From the NCBI RefSeq assembly GCF_000247815.1, contig NC_021673.1, positions 35,056,194 through 35,120,193 of the forward strand: DNA of 64,000 nucleotides, given 5' to 3'. How positions within the stretch are numbered: position 1 is the stretch's first letter; every line of letters starts with the position of its first letter. Source of the stretch: Ficedula albicollis (taxonomy: Eukaryota > Chordata > Aves > Passeriformes > Muscicapidae). The notes under the pieces were generated by a model that did not search any database, was not told where the DNA came from, and worked only from the letters and a program-made list of their open reading frames with translations. The translations under genes and the position numbers were made by a program. This document shows positions 15,201-27,889 of this stretch, piece by piece.

Positions 15201-15703
15201 TTTAATGCAAAACACTATTGAAAGCTTCATATAACTTATGTTTTTAATTTCTGCAAATACCACCTAGATGCTGTAGGGAAAGACACTATATAAATCTTGA
15301 AGTTAAATAAATATTTACTGTACAAGTGGCTTGTGTTAATGAATATTGCAGAAGAAGAAGAGCACATAGATTCACCAGGAAAGAACTGCACAGAATAAAA
15401 CATCTTCCTTGGGTGAGGGCAGATTTGACACACATTCAGACTCCCCATGGTTTTATTTGCTCTGTTAGGGCCAGCTGTGTAGTGGTGCTCAGTGTTGTGT
15501 ATGGATGATGGCAGGACAGCCTCCACCAAAGGGTGATCAGCACAAAGGGTCGAGTTCACACCTTAAATGGAGACATCCGGAATATGGCATGGAAGGAAAC
15601 AGCAGGTAAAGTCCTCTCAGCAAAAACAATACAAATACAAGCAGTAAAAAATATATATGTATGTGTGGTTGAAATAGAAGACCAAAGGTGCAGATCTTCT
15701 TTA
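245..15703. other. Noncoding intergenic DNA, left part of the HOXA1 3' flank
   Basis: AT-rich and CpG-poor sequence with stop codons frequent in all six frames. I recognise no conserved protein domain, RNA gene or full transposon. Short low-complexity tracts occur, such as T runs near 6,829 and a TA/CA-rich patch near 4,121-4,152. A tiny 11-bp tandem (ctcctattatg twice) lies near 5,651. Two exon-like pieces (6,121-6,288 and 12,335-12,430) are described under findings and are not called as genes. In amniotes this interval lies between SKAP2 and HOXA1 and is known for long-range enhancers, but no specific enhancer can be named from sequence alone. Confidence 0.6.
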
Positions 15704-15819
15704 CTCATGAATGCTCCTGTTCATCTGTCTGTTGTCTGCAGTTTTGTACCTCATTCTGCTCCTCATGAAGGTTCCTGTTCACCTGCCTGTTGTCTGCAGT
15801 TTTGTACCTCATTCTGCTC
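15704..15819. repeat. Tandem duplication, two 58-bp copies
   Basis: Copies at 15,704-15,761 and 15,762-15,819 each begin 'ctcatgaa' and end 'cctcattctgctc'. By eye they differ at four positions, all in the first half. That divergence argues for a real, older duplication rather than an assembly stutter. No coding function is seen. Confidence 0.9.
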
Positions 15820-17539
15820 TGCAGTACCTTAAAACCTTCCAGAATTCTAAGAGGAAAACTGATTGATGTATCTCTTCTTTCATCTTTATCACAGGAATAA
15901 AAAAAAAAAAAGAGACCAAACTACTGAGTCTTGTTTTCATTGCTCTTGTTTCATAACTTACAACCTGTGTGGCCGGTACCACAAAAAACCCATTGTTCCT
16001 TTCTCTTTCTTTTAATTCTTTGTGTGACTTTTGTTGCATGGTTTTATTTTCTCTTTTATTCAATTGCTTGATCTACTAACAGTAATACACCTGAGTGTAT
16101 GCAAATGATCACTATTTTGAATTTTATTGCTTCACTTTATATCCCCTCAATTTATCTGAATTTCTTCACTTCCTTGGTACATCCTTCCCCCTAATTTAAG
16201 AGATGAATAAAATGTGAACTCTATGGCTCTTTGCTGGGCCCTTTGGTGTGCTTTGAACTTTGAACAACAAGTATCAAAAACTGAGGCATTTTTGTTACTT
16301 GTATCATTCTTACACGTGTGCCCCGGTAGGTTTTTTTTTGTTGGTTGTTGGTTAGGGGTTTTTTGCTATGCTTGAAGATATAGGGTGGCTAAATTCTTTT
16401 AAATTAATCACTATAGGTTGGAGTCATCTCATGATCAGTAGAGTTGTACAGTTCATTATTTAGTCTGGCAACAGTCAGAAACTACACTCCTTTTTTTTTT
16501 TTTTAGTTGTACATGAAAGACTCAAAATGAAAGATCATTCAATAACAATGCAGGTTGTAAGGTGCGAGGATTTTCATCTTTGAAAGCATTTCATGAGGTC
16601 TGTGTTCCAAGACCTTCTGCATTTCTGTTGTTAATTTAGTGGAACAAACAATGATAAAGTATTTGTGAAGTCAGAGGGAGTCTAATCAGCAGCAGTAGTT
16701 CAAAGTATTCCCTGCCACTGTCTCAGACTGGAAGCTGGTCATTGGGTAGGTGGTGAAATATCCCTTGGATAAAATTCAGGCTGTATCTGCATCTTTGATG
16801 TAGAACTTTTATGACTCCTGTGATGCTGAGTAACGAGCTTGATTTGCATTCCAAGGCACTCAGCCCTGCTGCTGATATCTCGAGTAGGAGTTCAAGCCCC
16901 ATTGAAGGAATCTCACTTAACATCGGTGTGAGCTTTAACATGCATTCCTTTTTCCTGTTGACCTGCTCTTGGGGGTTAAAGTTGAGTAGCTGAACTTTAG
17001 CTGCTGCCCAGATATGTGCTGAGTGTTTGATACATATTGTCATCGTGGGTCCGTAAGGAACAGTTGTGTGCATTGTCTCTGAGTATTTTTACACATGTTT
17101 TCTGATAAGTTATTGAGGATGCAAACACTTTTCAAAGCTACTTTACCAGATACCAGTTGTAAAGGGTAAGTAATACTTGAAGCAAAGCTGAAGAGCCATT
17201 TCCTGAAACTTTAGGAGGCACAAGTACCCCTCACATCTTCGCATTTTAAATAAAGCACTTACAATTATGATTTACAATTTTAAACTGTGTAACAGATTTT
17301 TAAATCTGTCTTCTGCACTATTTTGATTACAATGGCTAGATCAAAGAAATTTTCCACTCCTTCAGATGTGTCAGTCCTGAGAATGACTTAGTATTAGTAC
17401 AAAACCCAATTTACTACTAAAGAGTCAAGCTAGTCAGTTAACTACAGCAGTAGCACCCTGCAGTCCTGACCAGCACAGGTTATGTTTTTCTACAAATACA
17501 TTGTGACATCCAGGCTTGAGGCATTTTCAGCTATATTGA
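15820..17539. other. Noncoding intergenic DNA
   Basis: No gene or recognisable transposon seen. It contains short A and T homopolymer tracts (near 15,900 and 16,492) and otherwise unique-looking AT-rich sequence. Confidence 0.55.
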
Positions 17540-17705
17540 CAAAACGTACAGAAGGATTGGGACACACAGAACAACTCAAATAATATCAGGTATAAAATTC
17601 ATATCAGGTGAAAGATCCTTAGCAAAACGTACAGAAGGACTGGGACACACAGAGCAACTCAAATAATATCAAGTATAAAATTCATATCAGGTGAAAGATC
17701 CTTAT
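17540..17705. repeat. Tandem duplication, two 83-bp copies
   Basis: Copies at 17,540-17,622 and 17,623-17,705 both start 'caaaacgtacagaagga' and run to 'gtgaaagatcctta'. Only a few single-base differences are visible (for example gattgg/gactgg and agaaca/agagca). The unit has no coding potential that I can see. Confidence 0.9.
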
Positions 17706-20700
17706 GAAGTGCAGTGAGAGAGAGTATGATAGTGACAGAGGCAGGAAGAAAGGAATTAAGAAGATATTACTTTGCTACAGCTATGTCCCACTTAGGCCTA
17801 GACACTTAAAAGAATGAAACACTAGTCTACTATATCCCAGGTAGTCAGCCTTCTCGGTAAATCATAAGTGAGGCAATAACACTTTGTATTAGAACTGGTA
17901 CAAGAATTTAAAGACTTGATGAAATAATAACATTTATTTTCAAAGATCTTGGGAAAGCCAGGCCCCATTTCCTGAAAATCAGTAAGGGGGAACCAGCACA
18001 GCAACCTGCTTAATTTGCTGCCTTGGTAGTTGATTTCTTAACATTTATCACCTACAGTTATGCCCACAGTTACTAAAATTACTAATTACTACTACTGCCT
18101 TCCCCTTCCAGGCCAGCTGAATCTTGGATGTTGGAAAGTGCCAGTTGCTGATGCTGCTTCTCCAAACTCTTGCCCTGAGAACAAAAGAGAAGAGCAGAGA
18201 GAGGAATTGTCTGTATCAGAACAACTGAGAAAGTAGAAATATCATGAACAATAGATGGAAAGGAAGATGCAGGAAACCTCAGTGTATTTTGTAGATAAAT
18301 CTCAAAAGAGGGCAAACTGGGCACAGAGAGAGAGAGAGAGAACAAGCAGTCATGCTCTCAAGTGTGCCCACACCCATCAGTAAAGTTCTCTGCAGACAGA
18401 TGAAATACCGCAGAGGGCCTGTCCATCTGAGCACTACAAAGAGATCCAGACTCTGTCTTGAAGAAATTTATGTCTGTAGTGTTATAAGGCTACCCCACCA
18501 CTCAGTGTCTGCCAGCACTGAATTAATGTAATTAGGTTTTTCTAGGTATGCAGCAATTATGCTTGAAGTGCTGTGCTTCATTTGAACCACTGCTGCTTAT
18601 ACATAGGGGGAAAATCTTATTCTCTGTTAAGTGGGAGAGCACATGAAAGGAAGTGGAACTTCCCTGAATGTTATTCTCCATTCTGCCAAGAAGCTATGCT
18701 ATAGGAGATACAGCATTTTCTTGGGTTGCTGAGCTTCCTGCCCCCTTCCTGAGACAGATCCATTTCATTTAGAATAGTTTTCCACTGGTCTGACTTAAAA
18801 GGCTTCAGCAGTTATGCTGTAGTGGCACTGTATAAGAGCAGAGAATTTAGCTCACTGATCTCAGTATCTGGTGAAATCATTTCACTCTTTTAATGCAGAG
18901 TCTGTTATAAGGAAGAGCTGGAGTATCAGGGGAGGGTGGGTTTGATGTTTTTTCTCCCTGTCAAGACCCTATCTCTGCCCATGCCTTGGATGTAATAAAT
19001 TTATTCAGGGCAATGAAATGTTAAATATGAAATCCAGTGATCTTGTCTTTTCCTTCTGATTGGTTAGATAAAATATGTAGCTAAGGAGAGACTAGAAATG
19101 GATTTGAAGTATTAGCTCTTTATTTTCCAGACTTAAGCCTGAATTCATTATGATTTGTGCAATTGCATTTCTTACTTTTGTCCCTAGATTAGAGAAGAAA
19201 ATTCTGACCCCATAAAGCCTGTGGCAAGACAGTCATTCATTTCACAGCTAATGGTTCTTCTTTTGTTTCTAATTACTAATCAAACACCTGATGGAATTTT
19301 TTTTTAATTCTTTCTTCTTATCCCTTTAGATACGTGCATATTGTCTCATCCCTCATCACCTAACATAGCACAGTATAAAAAGTTATGTAAATATGAAAAT
19401 ATGTGTTTTTGAGCTTACAGACAAAACAAGATTGGTAAGCAGAAATGAAAGTATTAGTTCAGTTTTCCTTCCTGGTATTTACAGAAAGTTATGACTTCAC
19501 CCAACTTAAAGACACAAACACAAAAAGAAATCTTGGATATATGCTATGAATATGTTAACATTGAATAACAATGGTGGAATTGGGTCTTCTCCTTTGAGTT
19601 TCAGGTGGATGATGGATGATGCTCTTACTGTACTTTCAAGTTAATTTTAAAAGATCTTCTAGTCTTTGAAATAAGGAACTACCTCTATTGCTTGTACTTT
19701 TGATCATTAAAGGCTTATAATGTAGAGTCTTATTCTTTCCTCTTGCCTGTAAAAGAGCTTTTTCCAAGCTAGAAGCTGCAGACTTCAACATAGCTAGAAA
19801 GATATGGCAGCTTTTATGCTAAAAGAGGTATAAATCTTTCAACTCTGAGCATTCTTGTTTATTCATGTCCAGCTGTAGCCATTTTACTTCAAATTTATCG
19901 ATACAACCCAGCTAAGTTACTCATTTATTACCTTTGGCAATCAAAAACACGGTAAAATCAATTTGTAAGGTCATCCATCTGTGATTCTCACTGTTGCAAA
20001 GTTTTTGTGAGATTGTTGCTATTCTTCTACTGTCTACTTCTGTTGTGATGGCAATTATAAACCGAAATTATGTTATGACTGGACAAAGAGTATAGAACAA
20101 TAGGACTTCAGTTCATCAAAGAGCTCATATACACCACTATATTCTAAATAATACTTTCAGATTTTTTTTTTTGCTGACGAATGAAATTTTACAGCTACTT
20201 ATGTCAGAATTTTGAAAGGCCTTTGTAAAAACCTAAATATCTGTATCTTTCTTAGAACTCAACCTGAATTTGAATATGCTTACTGTTAATCTAATTGCTA
20301 CCCTCATTGTCTTCAATTCAACCTCTTTGATTTTTTCAATAAATACCTATATGTAGTGAAAACAGGTCTGGTTTTAGTCACCTTGTGTAGACATTTTAGA
20401 ATACCTAAAGACTGTCCAGAGGCCAGTGGACAAGAGAATGACATCCACTTGTCTAATGCAGCCTTTTCCAAACAGTGTGATATTCACATATCTTCTGGCC
20501 TGTGAGTATGCTGGTTTGGTCTCGAGTATAGATAATCATGAGATTGTTGACTTTCATAGAGCTACATGTAATTTTATTTGTGGCAAATATGATTTCATGC
20601 CTTTGACTGAAATTGGGCATGCAAATGCAACAGCAACATCTTTTTAATTATGTGGTGGGTTGTATCAATCTGATTGGCACAGACTACAAGGGCTCCCAAA

Positions 20701-22493
20701 GTGCAGCAAATATACCCATAATCCAAGATAAAATTCTTCTAAAATCTCGTACAAAACATAGTCCTGAGCAGTAATAGCCTGAGAAAAGATTAGAAGAGTA
20801 TAATGGAGTGACTAATGTTTGTCATCCCAGTGTAGTCATAAGGACACCTGCAAATTCTGCACATGCTTTCTAGTAGCTTCAGGCAGCCATCACACACGTA
20901 TCTGTACCAGTCCATGTTCTTGAGACAACAGTCAGGGAACAAGACCATACCTGTGTAACTATTTATCAGTGCCACTAACAGATGTCCAGGGCTGGGAACA
21001 TACCTAGCAGTGCTTACACATCTAGAAATACATCATGTTCAAAAGCTCACCCAGAGGTAAAGCAAGACAATTCCAATAGGAATTCAGTATTGTCCAGTGA
21101 GGTGCTGCATTACTGAATTCTAGCTTGAGGTTCATTGGAGAGGCAAAAGAGAGTTTGCTTGCTGTTAAAGATGTTATTAAATCTGCCTGTGTTATTTAGT
21201 CTACATATTCAACCCATACAAGCACAATTTCTATCCATAACAAAAACTTGTATATCAGCTAAATAAATTTTAAACTGAAAAGCTCTAACCTTCATAGCAT
21301 TTCTTTGAAAATATTCTTTAGACTGGGACTATTTTAGTATCGAATTCTTCTTAACATCTAGTTACTTATTTAATAGGGCTGCTTGCGTCAATTAATATTA
21401 TTTCTTTATTATTGATTAAGGTAGTTGTGAATCTGTCAACAGAGGACAGACTGTACAGATATGTCCTAAAGGAAAGCTTTAAAATAGTGGGATTATATTA
21501 TGCAAATAATTCAAAAATATTTTTAAGCAGGCATTACTTCAGCATTTAGATATTGGCTAAAGCAGCTTTAATATGCAAGACAGGATGTTAGGTGCTTAGC
21601 TGATCCAAATGCCAGTCTATAGATTTGAAAGACTAAAGATCACATCACTGGGAGGTTGACAGAAGTGACACTTTGCAAAGTGCCAATGATTTATGCCAAT
21701 GTCTTGCTTGATGATACTGTTATAGACAGCACTGTCATTACAAAGTCCCTAACGACTTCAGCCTACATTTATGGTGCACAAATTATAGGTGAGCCCAAAG
21801 ATCGAAACCTTCCTGACTTTTAGATTTCAATGACCAAGTAATTCTCACTAGGTTCACTTCTTGTGTGTTGCCTGATACTTTGCACTCCCTTTTTTGTTTC
21901 AGCATCGTAATTAGATCACAGTAACAAGGACAAAATAGACATTCATTCTATGTTACCAAACCTTTTTCAGCCTTATCTTGCAAACACTATGCAAAATGCA
22001 CTAAACTTAATACTTCAGCAGCAAGTCTCAATACAGCTCTGGCTTTTTCATCACCAGAAATGCTGCAGCCAGTTCTGCAAGGTATCACATACCTCATGCA
22101 AGCTGTTTGTGTTCTCTGGTTCCCAGTTACGTCCCCAGTGCTGAGGAAAAGGTGTGCTCCAGATCATGAAAACTACACTTTCTTCTAAAGAGCATCTCTT
22201 GGTTTGGATACTAGAGTAAGACAGTATATAGCTAGCTGTTATAGCCTGACCACCTACAATCCTGTGATGTTCTGAATTTGTACATTTAAAAAGCTATTCC
22301 CATGCAACATTATTTACTCTTTAGTCAGGACCAAAATGATTGCTGAAACTGAAGCAAGTTGCAGTGTTTGAGTGGTTTACTCTCTTCTGTAATTCAGTTA
22401 CCTTAACAAGAAGGAAATCAGGGACTTAACTTCATGAGGCATTAAGGTAAGTAACACAGACAGTATCAGAGGATAACACTGACACTATCAGGG
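17706..22493. other. Noncoding intergenic DNA
   Basis: AT-rich, CpG-poor sequence with no recognised gene. An (AG)n microsatellite of about eight units lies near 18,329-18,344. Nothing else stands out. Confidence 0.55.
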
Positions 22494-23021
22494 GATTACA
22501 GTTTAAACCAGGAGAAAAAGTAGTTTCTCAAAGCTATTTAAAATGAAGTAGTAAACCTTCCTGGGCCAGGACTTCTGCTCTAACACACTGCCAAAGCCTG
22601 CTAAAAAGGAGAGAAGGAACATTTAGAACTTTTGATGACGGTGGAAGGGTAGGACATGGGATTACAGTTTAAACCAGGAGAAAAAGTAGTTTCTCAAAGC
22701 TATTTAAAATGAAAAGATAACAGTTTAAACCAGGAGGAAAAGTAGTTTCTCAAAGCTATTTAAAATGAAGTAGTAAACCTTCCTGGGCCCGGACTTCTGC
22801 TCTAACACACTGCCAAAGCCTGCTAAAAAGGAGAGAAGGAACATTTAGAACTTTTGATGATGGTGGGAGGGTAGGACATGGAGGGATCTGTAGAAACAGA
22901 AAGTTATAGCTGGGTAAGCTGTAAGATTTCACATTTCCCAACGGTGGAAGGGTAGGACATGGAGGGATCTGCAGAAACAGAAAGTTATAACTGGGTAAGC
23001 TGTAAGATTTCACATTTCCCA
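22494..23021. repeat. Nested tandem repeat array
   Basis: A block starting 'cagtttaaaccaggag' occurs three times, at 22,499, 22,665 and 22,721. The middle copy is only 56 bp long. The first and third copies continue through a shared segment ('cctgggcc', 'ggacttctgctc', 'ctgccaaagcctgc') to 'gggtaggacatgg', giving spacings of 166 and 56 bp. An 81-bp unit follows in two copies (about 22,860-22,940 and 22,941-23,021), each running from 'gggtaggacatgg' through 'agggatctg' to 'tttcacatttccca'. Copies differ by scattered single bases. The nesting implies at least two successive duplication events. Confidence 0.9.
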
Positions 23022-24944
23022 AAGTCTTGTCTTACTACAAATCAGAGATACAATCTTCCTGAGGGAGTAAACATTTTAAAACTTTGAATGAAATTCTGCA
23101 GGTTATTTTGAAGTAAGTCAATCCTTTCTGTGTCCATCAAGGAACCTACTTCATTGCCTAAGTGCTGAACCAGAGCACCTCTTACTATAGAAGCCATTTA
23201 GTTTGAATGCTAGAAAGCATCTAAATGCTTCAGTCTTGTGGTTTGCTTTGTAACCACAAATCCTTCAGAAAAATAACAGCTTCATATTACACAATAGGAT
23301 ATATTCATGTCTGAGCTAGAACTTCCTTCAGTTTCTGTCCCATTGCAATTCCCTGCTGGCTCTGAGGACAGAAACGTAACACAGAAAACCAGACAAGCAA
23401 ACATACAAATGATAAATGTCTAGAGAGAAACAATGTCCTTCTCAGAAAAATTTTTGTGGTGCAGCTGCAATATTCTGCAGATTGTTCAACAATGTGTCAT
23501 TCCAAAGTCAGATTAGAGCTTAACCAGAAAGTTATCTGTCCAAAAACATATTTTCTTGATTGGTCTGAATAAAACTTCTATGCATCAAGCTTATTACTAT
23601 CCATAGTAATGTTAAATAGGGAATTATATGCCTCTTTAATCTGCAAGAGCAATGGGTTCCCTAGAACAAGCAGCATAAAATCAAGTGCACTTCTGTCTTT
23701 AGATGCTCTTCAGGAAAGACAGAAAAAAAATAGTAATTTGGTCAGGGAAAGACGATCAATTTATAAAGACTGATCTGGCAGACCCTGGGAAACAAATAAC
23801 TTCAAAAGCGCTTTGATTCATCAGCCATCTCTTATACAGAACTCTTCACATTTGGCAGGAGTCTCAAACAGTGTGCTTCAAGAATGCTGTGTTAATATAG
23901 CTAATTGCACCATTTATATGAAAATAAATATAAAAAATGTTTGAGTAGCTATTCTTGTTAGCAAATATATATCAGTTTAACACTGCTATTTAGTAAGATG
24001 AATACTCGCAACATCAACAGTTTGTATGTTTTTTAATTTTTGAAAAATATAGAGTCCCCATTTTAAGTTCTTTGCTCTCATATTCTAGTAACTTCATAAA
24101 AGGAAGTTCTAGGCAGTTAAGTTAATCTTTGCAAGACTAAAAGCTTAAAAGAAGGCTGAAAAGACCATTGAAGGTCAGAATTTACATATTGATCAAACTG
24201 TAAGTTTATACTCTCGTAAACATGTAATTAACTTTGCTGTTATTGAATTTTTGTTCACAACCAATTTTATTAATCATAGTTTCACCAGTAATTCCACTAG
24301 ACTGAAGCATGAGTGACAGACATCCATAATAAGGTAAGGTGCATACTAAGATACTGTGTTTAAAAATAGATATAAATCACCTGAACCATTGGTTATTCTG
24401 AAGAAAACACTCTTCATAGAAACACACCACTTGGCAATAAAAATGAAGCCATCTTCTGAGAATTATTGATCAGAAATTGAAATAAAGACTTGCATTAAAG
24501 TTATAGTTCAAAGTTCCGAACCACTGAACCTTTTGCTATGTAATTTAATTTTTTAAGTTAGCAATTATATATTAATCAATAAAACAGCTAAACCCTGTTT
24601 TTAACCCTTTGTATGCTGACCATCAAATAGCCAGAAGCTGGTAAAACAAATATCTGGGATATTCAGCCTCAAGTGTAGTGAAGGGTTGATTCCTCTCCAG
24701 GCAGCAAGCAAGAGCACGTGGGTTAACACATGTTGCTACTCATAAGAATTGCTCTGGAGCAATAGATGAACAGCCTGGGATCTGTTCTGATTTGCACATC
24801 AGCAACAGGAATGATAATTTCTATTCCTGCTGGATGAGAAAATGCATTATTTGCCCCCTGAGATGTGAAGAGAATACACAGGGTCCAACAATGTCTTCTC
24901 AAAGGACTATTCCTTTGCATAAGGTCCCCAAAATTGCACCACAA
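23022..24944. other. Noncoding intergenic DNA
   Basis: AT-rich sequence with no recognisable gene, RNA or transposon on either strand. Confidence 0.55.
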
Positions 24945-25100
24945 CCAGGAACATTATAGTATATAAATAAAGATCTCACCTTTTTCACTATAAGGGCTAG
25001 TGACAATATTCAAACATAAGCGCCAGGAACATTATAGTATATAAATAAAGACCTCACCTTTTTCATGATAAGGGCTAGTGACAATATTCAAACATAAGCC
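24945..25100. repeat. Tandem duplication, two 78-bp copies
   Basis: Copies at 24,945-25,022 and 25,023-25,100 both begin 'ccaggaacattatagtatat' and end 'ttcaaacataagc'. They differ at a few positions (agatct/agacct, cactata/catgata). The pair directly abuts a second duplicated block. Confidence 0.9.
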
Positions 25101-25447
25101 ACTGATCTCAGTGGTCTTTTCACCTCCAGATGAAGGAAAAACAGGGCCCAAGGTCCTTTCCAGTGTCTCTGCACACACAGCCTTCTGCACAATTGAGATT
25201 TCTGTTTTGTGTTCCTGCTGGCAAGCATGTAATGAAACCACATCCCCACTGATCTCAGTGGTCTTTTCACCTTCAGATGAAGGAAAAACAGGGCCCAAGG
25301 TCCTTTCCAGTGTCTCTCTGCACTCACAGCCTTCTGCACAATTGAGATTTCTGTTTTGTGTTCCTGCTGGCAAGCACACACAGCCTTCTGCACAATTGAG
25401 ATTTCTGTTTTGTGTTCCTGCTGGCAAGCATGTAATGAAACCACATC
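25101..25447. repeat. Nested tandem repeat: 147-bp unit with inner 54-bp repeat
   Basis: The unit beginning 'actgatctcagtggtctttt' occurs at 25,101 and 25,248. In the second unit, the part from 'cagccttctgcacaattgag' to 'gttcctgctggcaagca' is repeated again (25,327-25,380 and 25,381-25,434). The duplication keeps frames open by chance, which yields overlapping spurious reading frames on both strands. No sign of selection for coding is visible. Confidence 0.9.
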
Positions 25448-27619
25448 CTCAATGAACCTGCATCCTTCTTATAATATCTTATCTGTCCTTTTTTTCTGGG
25501 CAACCAGAAGCGGTAGATTCTTCCTCCTTGGACACTAAAGAAGTCTTTTAAATACTAGGAAAGCTGGGCTTGGGCTTTGCTGCAGACTTGCATACCAGGA
25601 GCTCCCATGCAGGTGTGCTAAAATAGAAATCCCACACAGCCTACAGTCACATCTGGCTCCAACGCCTTTTCCACTTACTTCACCAAATAAAAAGACCAGG
25701 ATACAAGGAAAAATTTCAGCAATCTGCACGTGTGCTCTCATGTCTAAAAGACATATAAAGCAAAGCTAGATTCAGACTTGAACTCTTTAAATTGTGGTAT
25801 CTTCCAATGAAGCCTGTCCTAACATGAAAAAATGCTGAAAAATTTAGGATTATTTTTAGCATTTCAGGAATGACTATCACCAATCTCAACAGACTGATGT
25901 GCCTTCGATACATATTACCCTCAGCCATCATCTCCATGTCAATATAGCCATCAGCAATGAAGGCTTCACTCTGAGAAGGGAATTCCTAACTTCACTTGTT
26001 ATGGCAGGACCCAGAAGCGCAGTATCATACAACACTCTGGAAAAAAAATGACAGGATCATTGACAGTCTAAGCAGAGAAACATTATGTTCAGTGGCAAAA
26101 TGTATCTGGTTGAAATGTGGTTTTTTTCTGGTTTATACCCTTCAAGAGAGTGTGCCATTGGATACATGTATACTGGGAAAAAAAAAAAAGAATAATAACA
26201 TAAATGCATTGTGGCTATCGTTAGACAAAGGTAACCAGAAATGGCAATATTGCTCACCATTCTTCTGACCACACACCCTCCAAGTGCAGAGAGGCAGTGT
26301 GTTTAGTTAGACTTCAGTTCCAAGAGCTGTTTGCTTGTGTCTTCAGTGGTGGCAGCAGCAGAAGGCTTCTTGTTGTTTTAGCATTTGTTTTGAACAAATT
26401 ACTCTGTCCATAAGCCACTGTCAATAAATCTCTTGCTTATTTTCTTTACTACAGAGAAAATGTGGTATCAGGTTACATCAAATACCATGTTTGCCAGCCA
26501 TCAAATCTAAAATCACTGTATTTTGTTACAGTTTTGGGCTAAAACCTTTTATTTAAACTTCCCCACACCTAAATACAAAAAGCAAGCCAGCAAAATGAGC
26601 AGGTATGGTAGAGAGGACAGTCAAGAATGCTTCTTTTCTACATGTGTCAGCTCCATCTCATCATCTTTCTGAAGCTAATCAGTATGAAAGCTGTGAAAAT
26701 TAAGTGACTGCCCCAGCTATTACTCTGAACAAACCCCTGGTAAGATATAGGCTCCTGATGCAGCATATATTTACTCTCCCAAAGTGACCTACCAGCCTAG
26801 AGCTGTGTCAACCAGTTTTCTTAATTGCATGCTAGCTGTAAAATTGTGTTAGTTATAGCTAAAAGGTGTTTAAAATTATTTAGTAGCTATTGTACATTTC
26901 ATAACTCATCCTGTAACTCTGAGGTACCAAGAAATTGAAATTCAGAGCACAAGTGCAAGATGACCTTTTGTATGCAAGCTAAATCAATTTTATACTCCTT
27001 AGAATTTGACCCACTGAATATAAAAGAGTCCCAGCTGTCAAAAAGGGAAAGCTGTATTAAAAAAAAAATGGTGGGGGGCATCTCAGCTATGCTTGCAAGT
27101 AGACAAACAGGTAGTTCTAGAAGTGTCTGTGAGGCTCTAGCAGAGAACTTCCTCCCTTCCAGAAGCTCTCAGGCAGTACTTGGTGCTGGCTCATGATGAC
27201 AGCATGTGTCAGGTGGAGAATGGGACCCAGTCTAACAAGATCTCCTGACCCTCTCTGCAGGAGAGGGAGGGAAGGCAGTGGAGGCAGCTGGTGGCAGACT
27301 GGCATCCAGGAAGGAGCTTGACCTAGTCCAGCAAAAACCTTAAGCTTTCTTGAACGAGGCTTAGGTGTGTAGGTTAATGAACAGCTGTTGTAATAAATTC
27401 CATGCTTCATTTGATAGCTCAGGACCACCTCAGTGGTACCCACTTCACTCGGGGGATGCTGGAAGGGATCAAGCCTTTCACCTGCCTGGCAAAAATGCCC
27501 TGCAAGGAATTTACCATATATTTATGCCTCCGGCACAAAAGTCACATCCACAGAGTTGTGCTGTGTCTTCTAAGCTTCCTTTTCTCTTTTTCTTTCTAGT
27601 AGAATCAACAATAGGCAAC
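25448..27619. other. Noncoding intergenic DNA
   Basis: No gene recognised. Short A tracts lie near 26,177 and 27,058. The sequence is otherwise unremarkable. Confidence 0.55.
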
Positions 27620-27889
27620 AATGGCCAGAGGAGATGGGTTAATTTAAAAGTTCTATGAAGTTGGAAGAGGTGGGAATTTTATCACTGTATTTTTACAAAA
27701 TTCGGGACTACATTTTGTGTTTGGTAACAATCAGGTGACTTCAGAGGAATCAGTAATGGCCAGAGGAGATGGGTTTATTTGAAAGTTCTATGAAGTTGGA
27801 AGAGGTGGGAATTTTATCACTGTATTTTTACAAAATTCGGGACTACATTTTGTGTTTGGTAACAATCAGGTGACTTCAGAGGAATCAGT
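27620..27889. repeat. Tandem duplication, two 135-bp copies
   Basis: Copies at 27,620-27,754 and 27,755-27,889 run from 'aatggccagaggagatgggtt' (first 20 bases and one more) to 'cagaggaatcagt'. They differ visibly only around 'aatttaaaag' versus 'tatttgaaag'. Near identity means either a recent duplication or an assembly duplication. Confidence 0.9.

Noticed and set aside
19968..19994. Possible CR1 3' end ('aaggtcatccatctgtgattct')
   Set aside because: Only the terminal motif is loosely matched and the upstream CR1 body is missing.
22494..25447. CRISPR-like direct repeats
   Set aside because: Units are directly abutting tandem copies in a vertebrate genome with no unique spacers between constant repeats.
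25032..25455. Repetitive frames of 118-131 residues on both strands
   Set aside because: Produced by the nested tandem duplication; the repeated peptides resemble nothing known and frames overlap on both strands.
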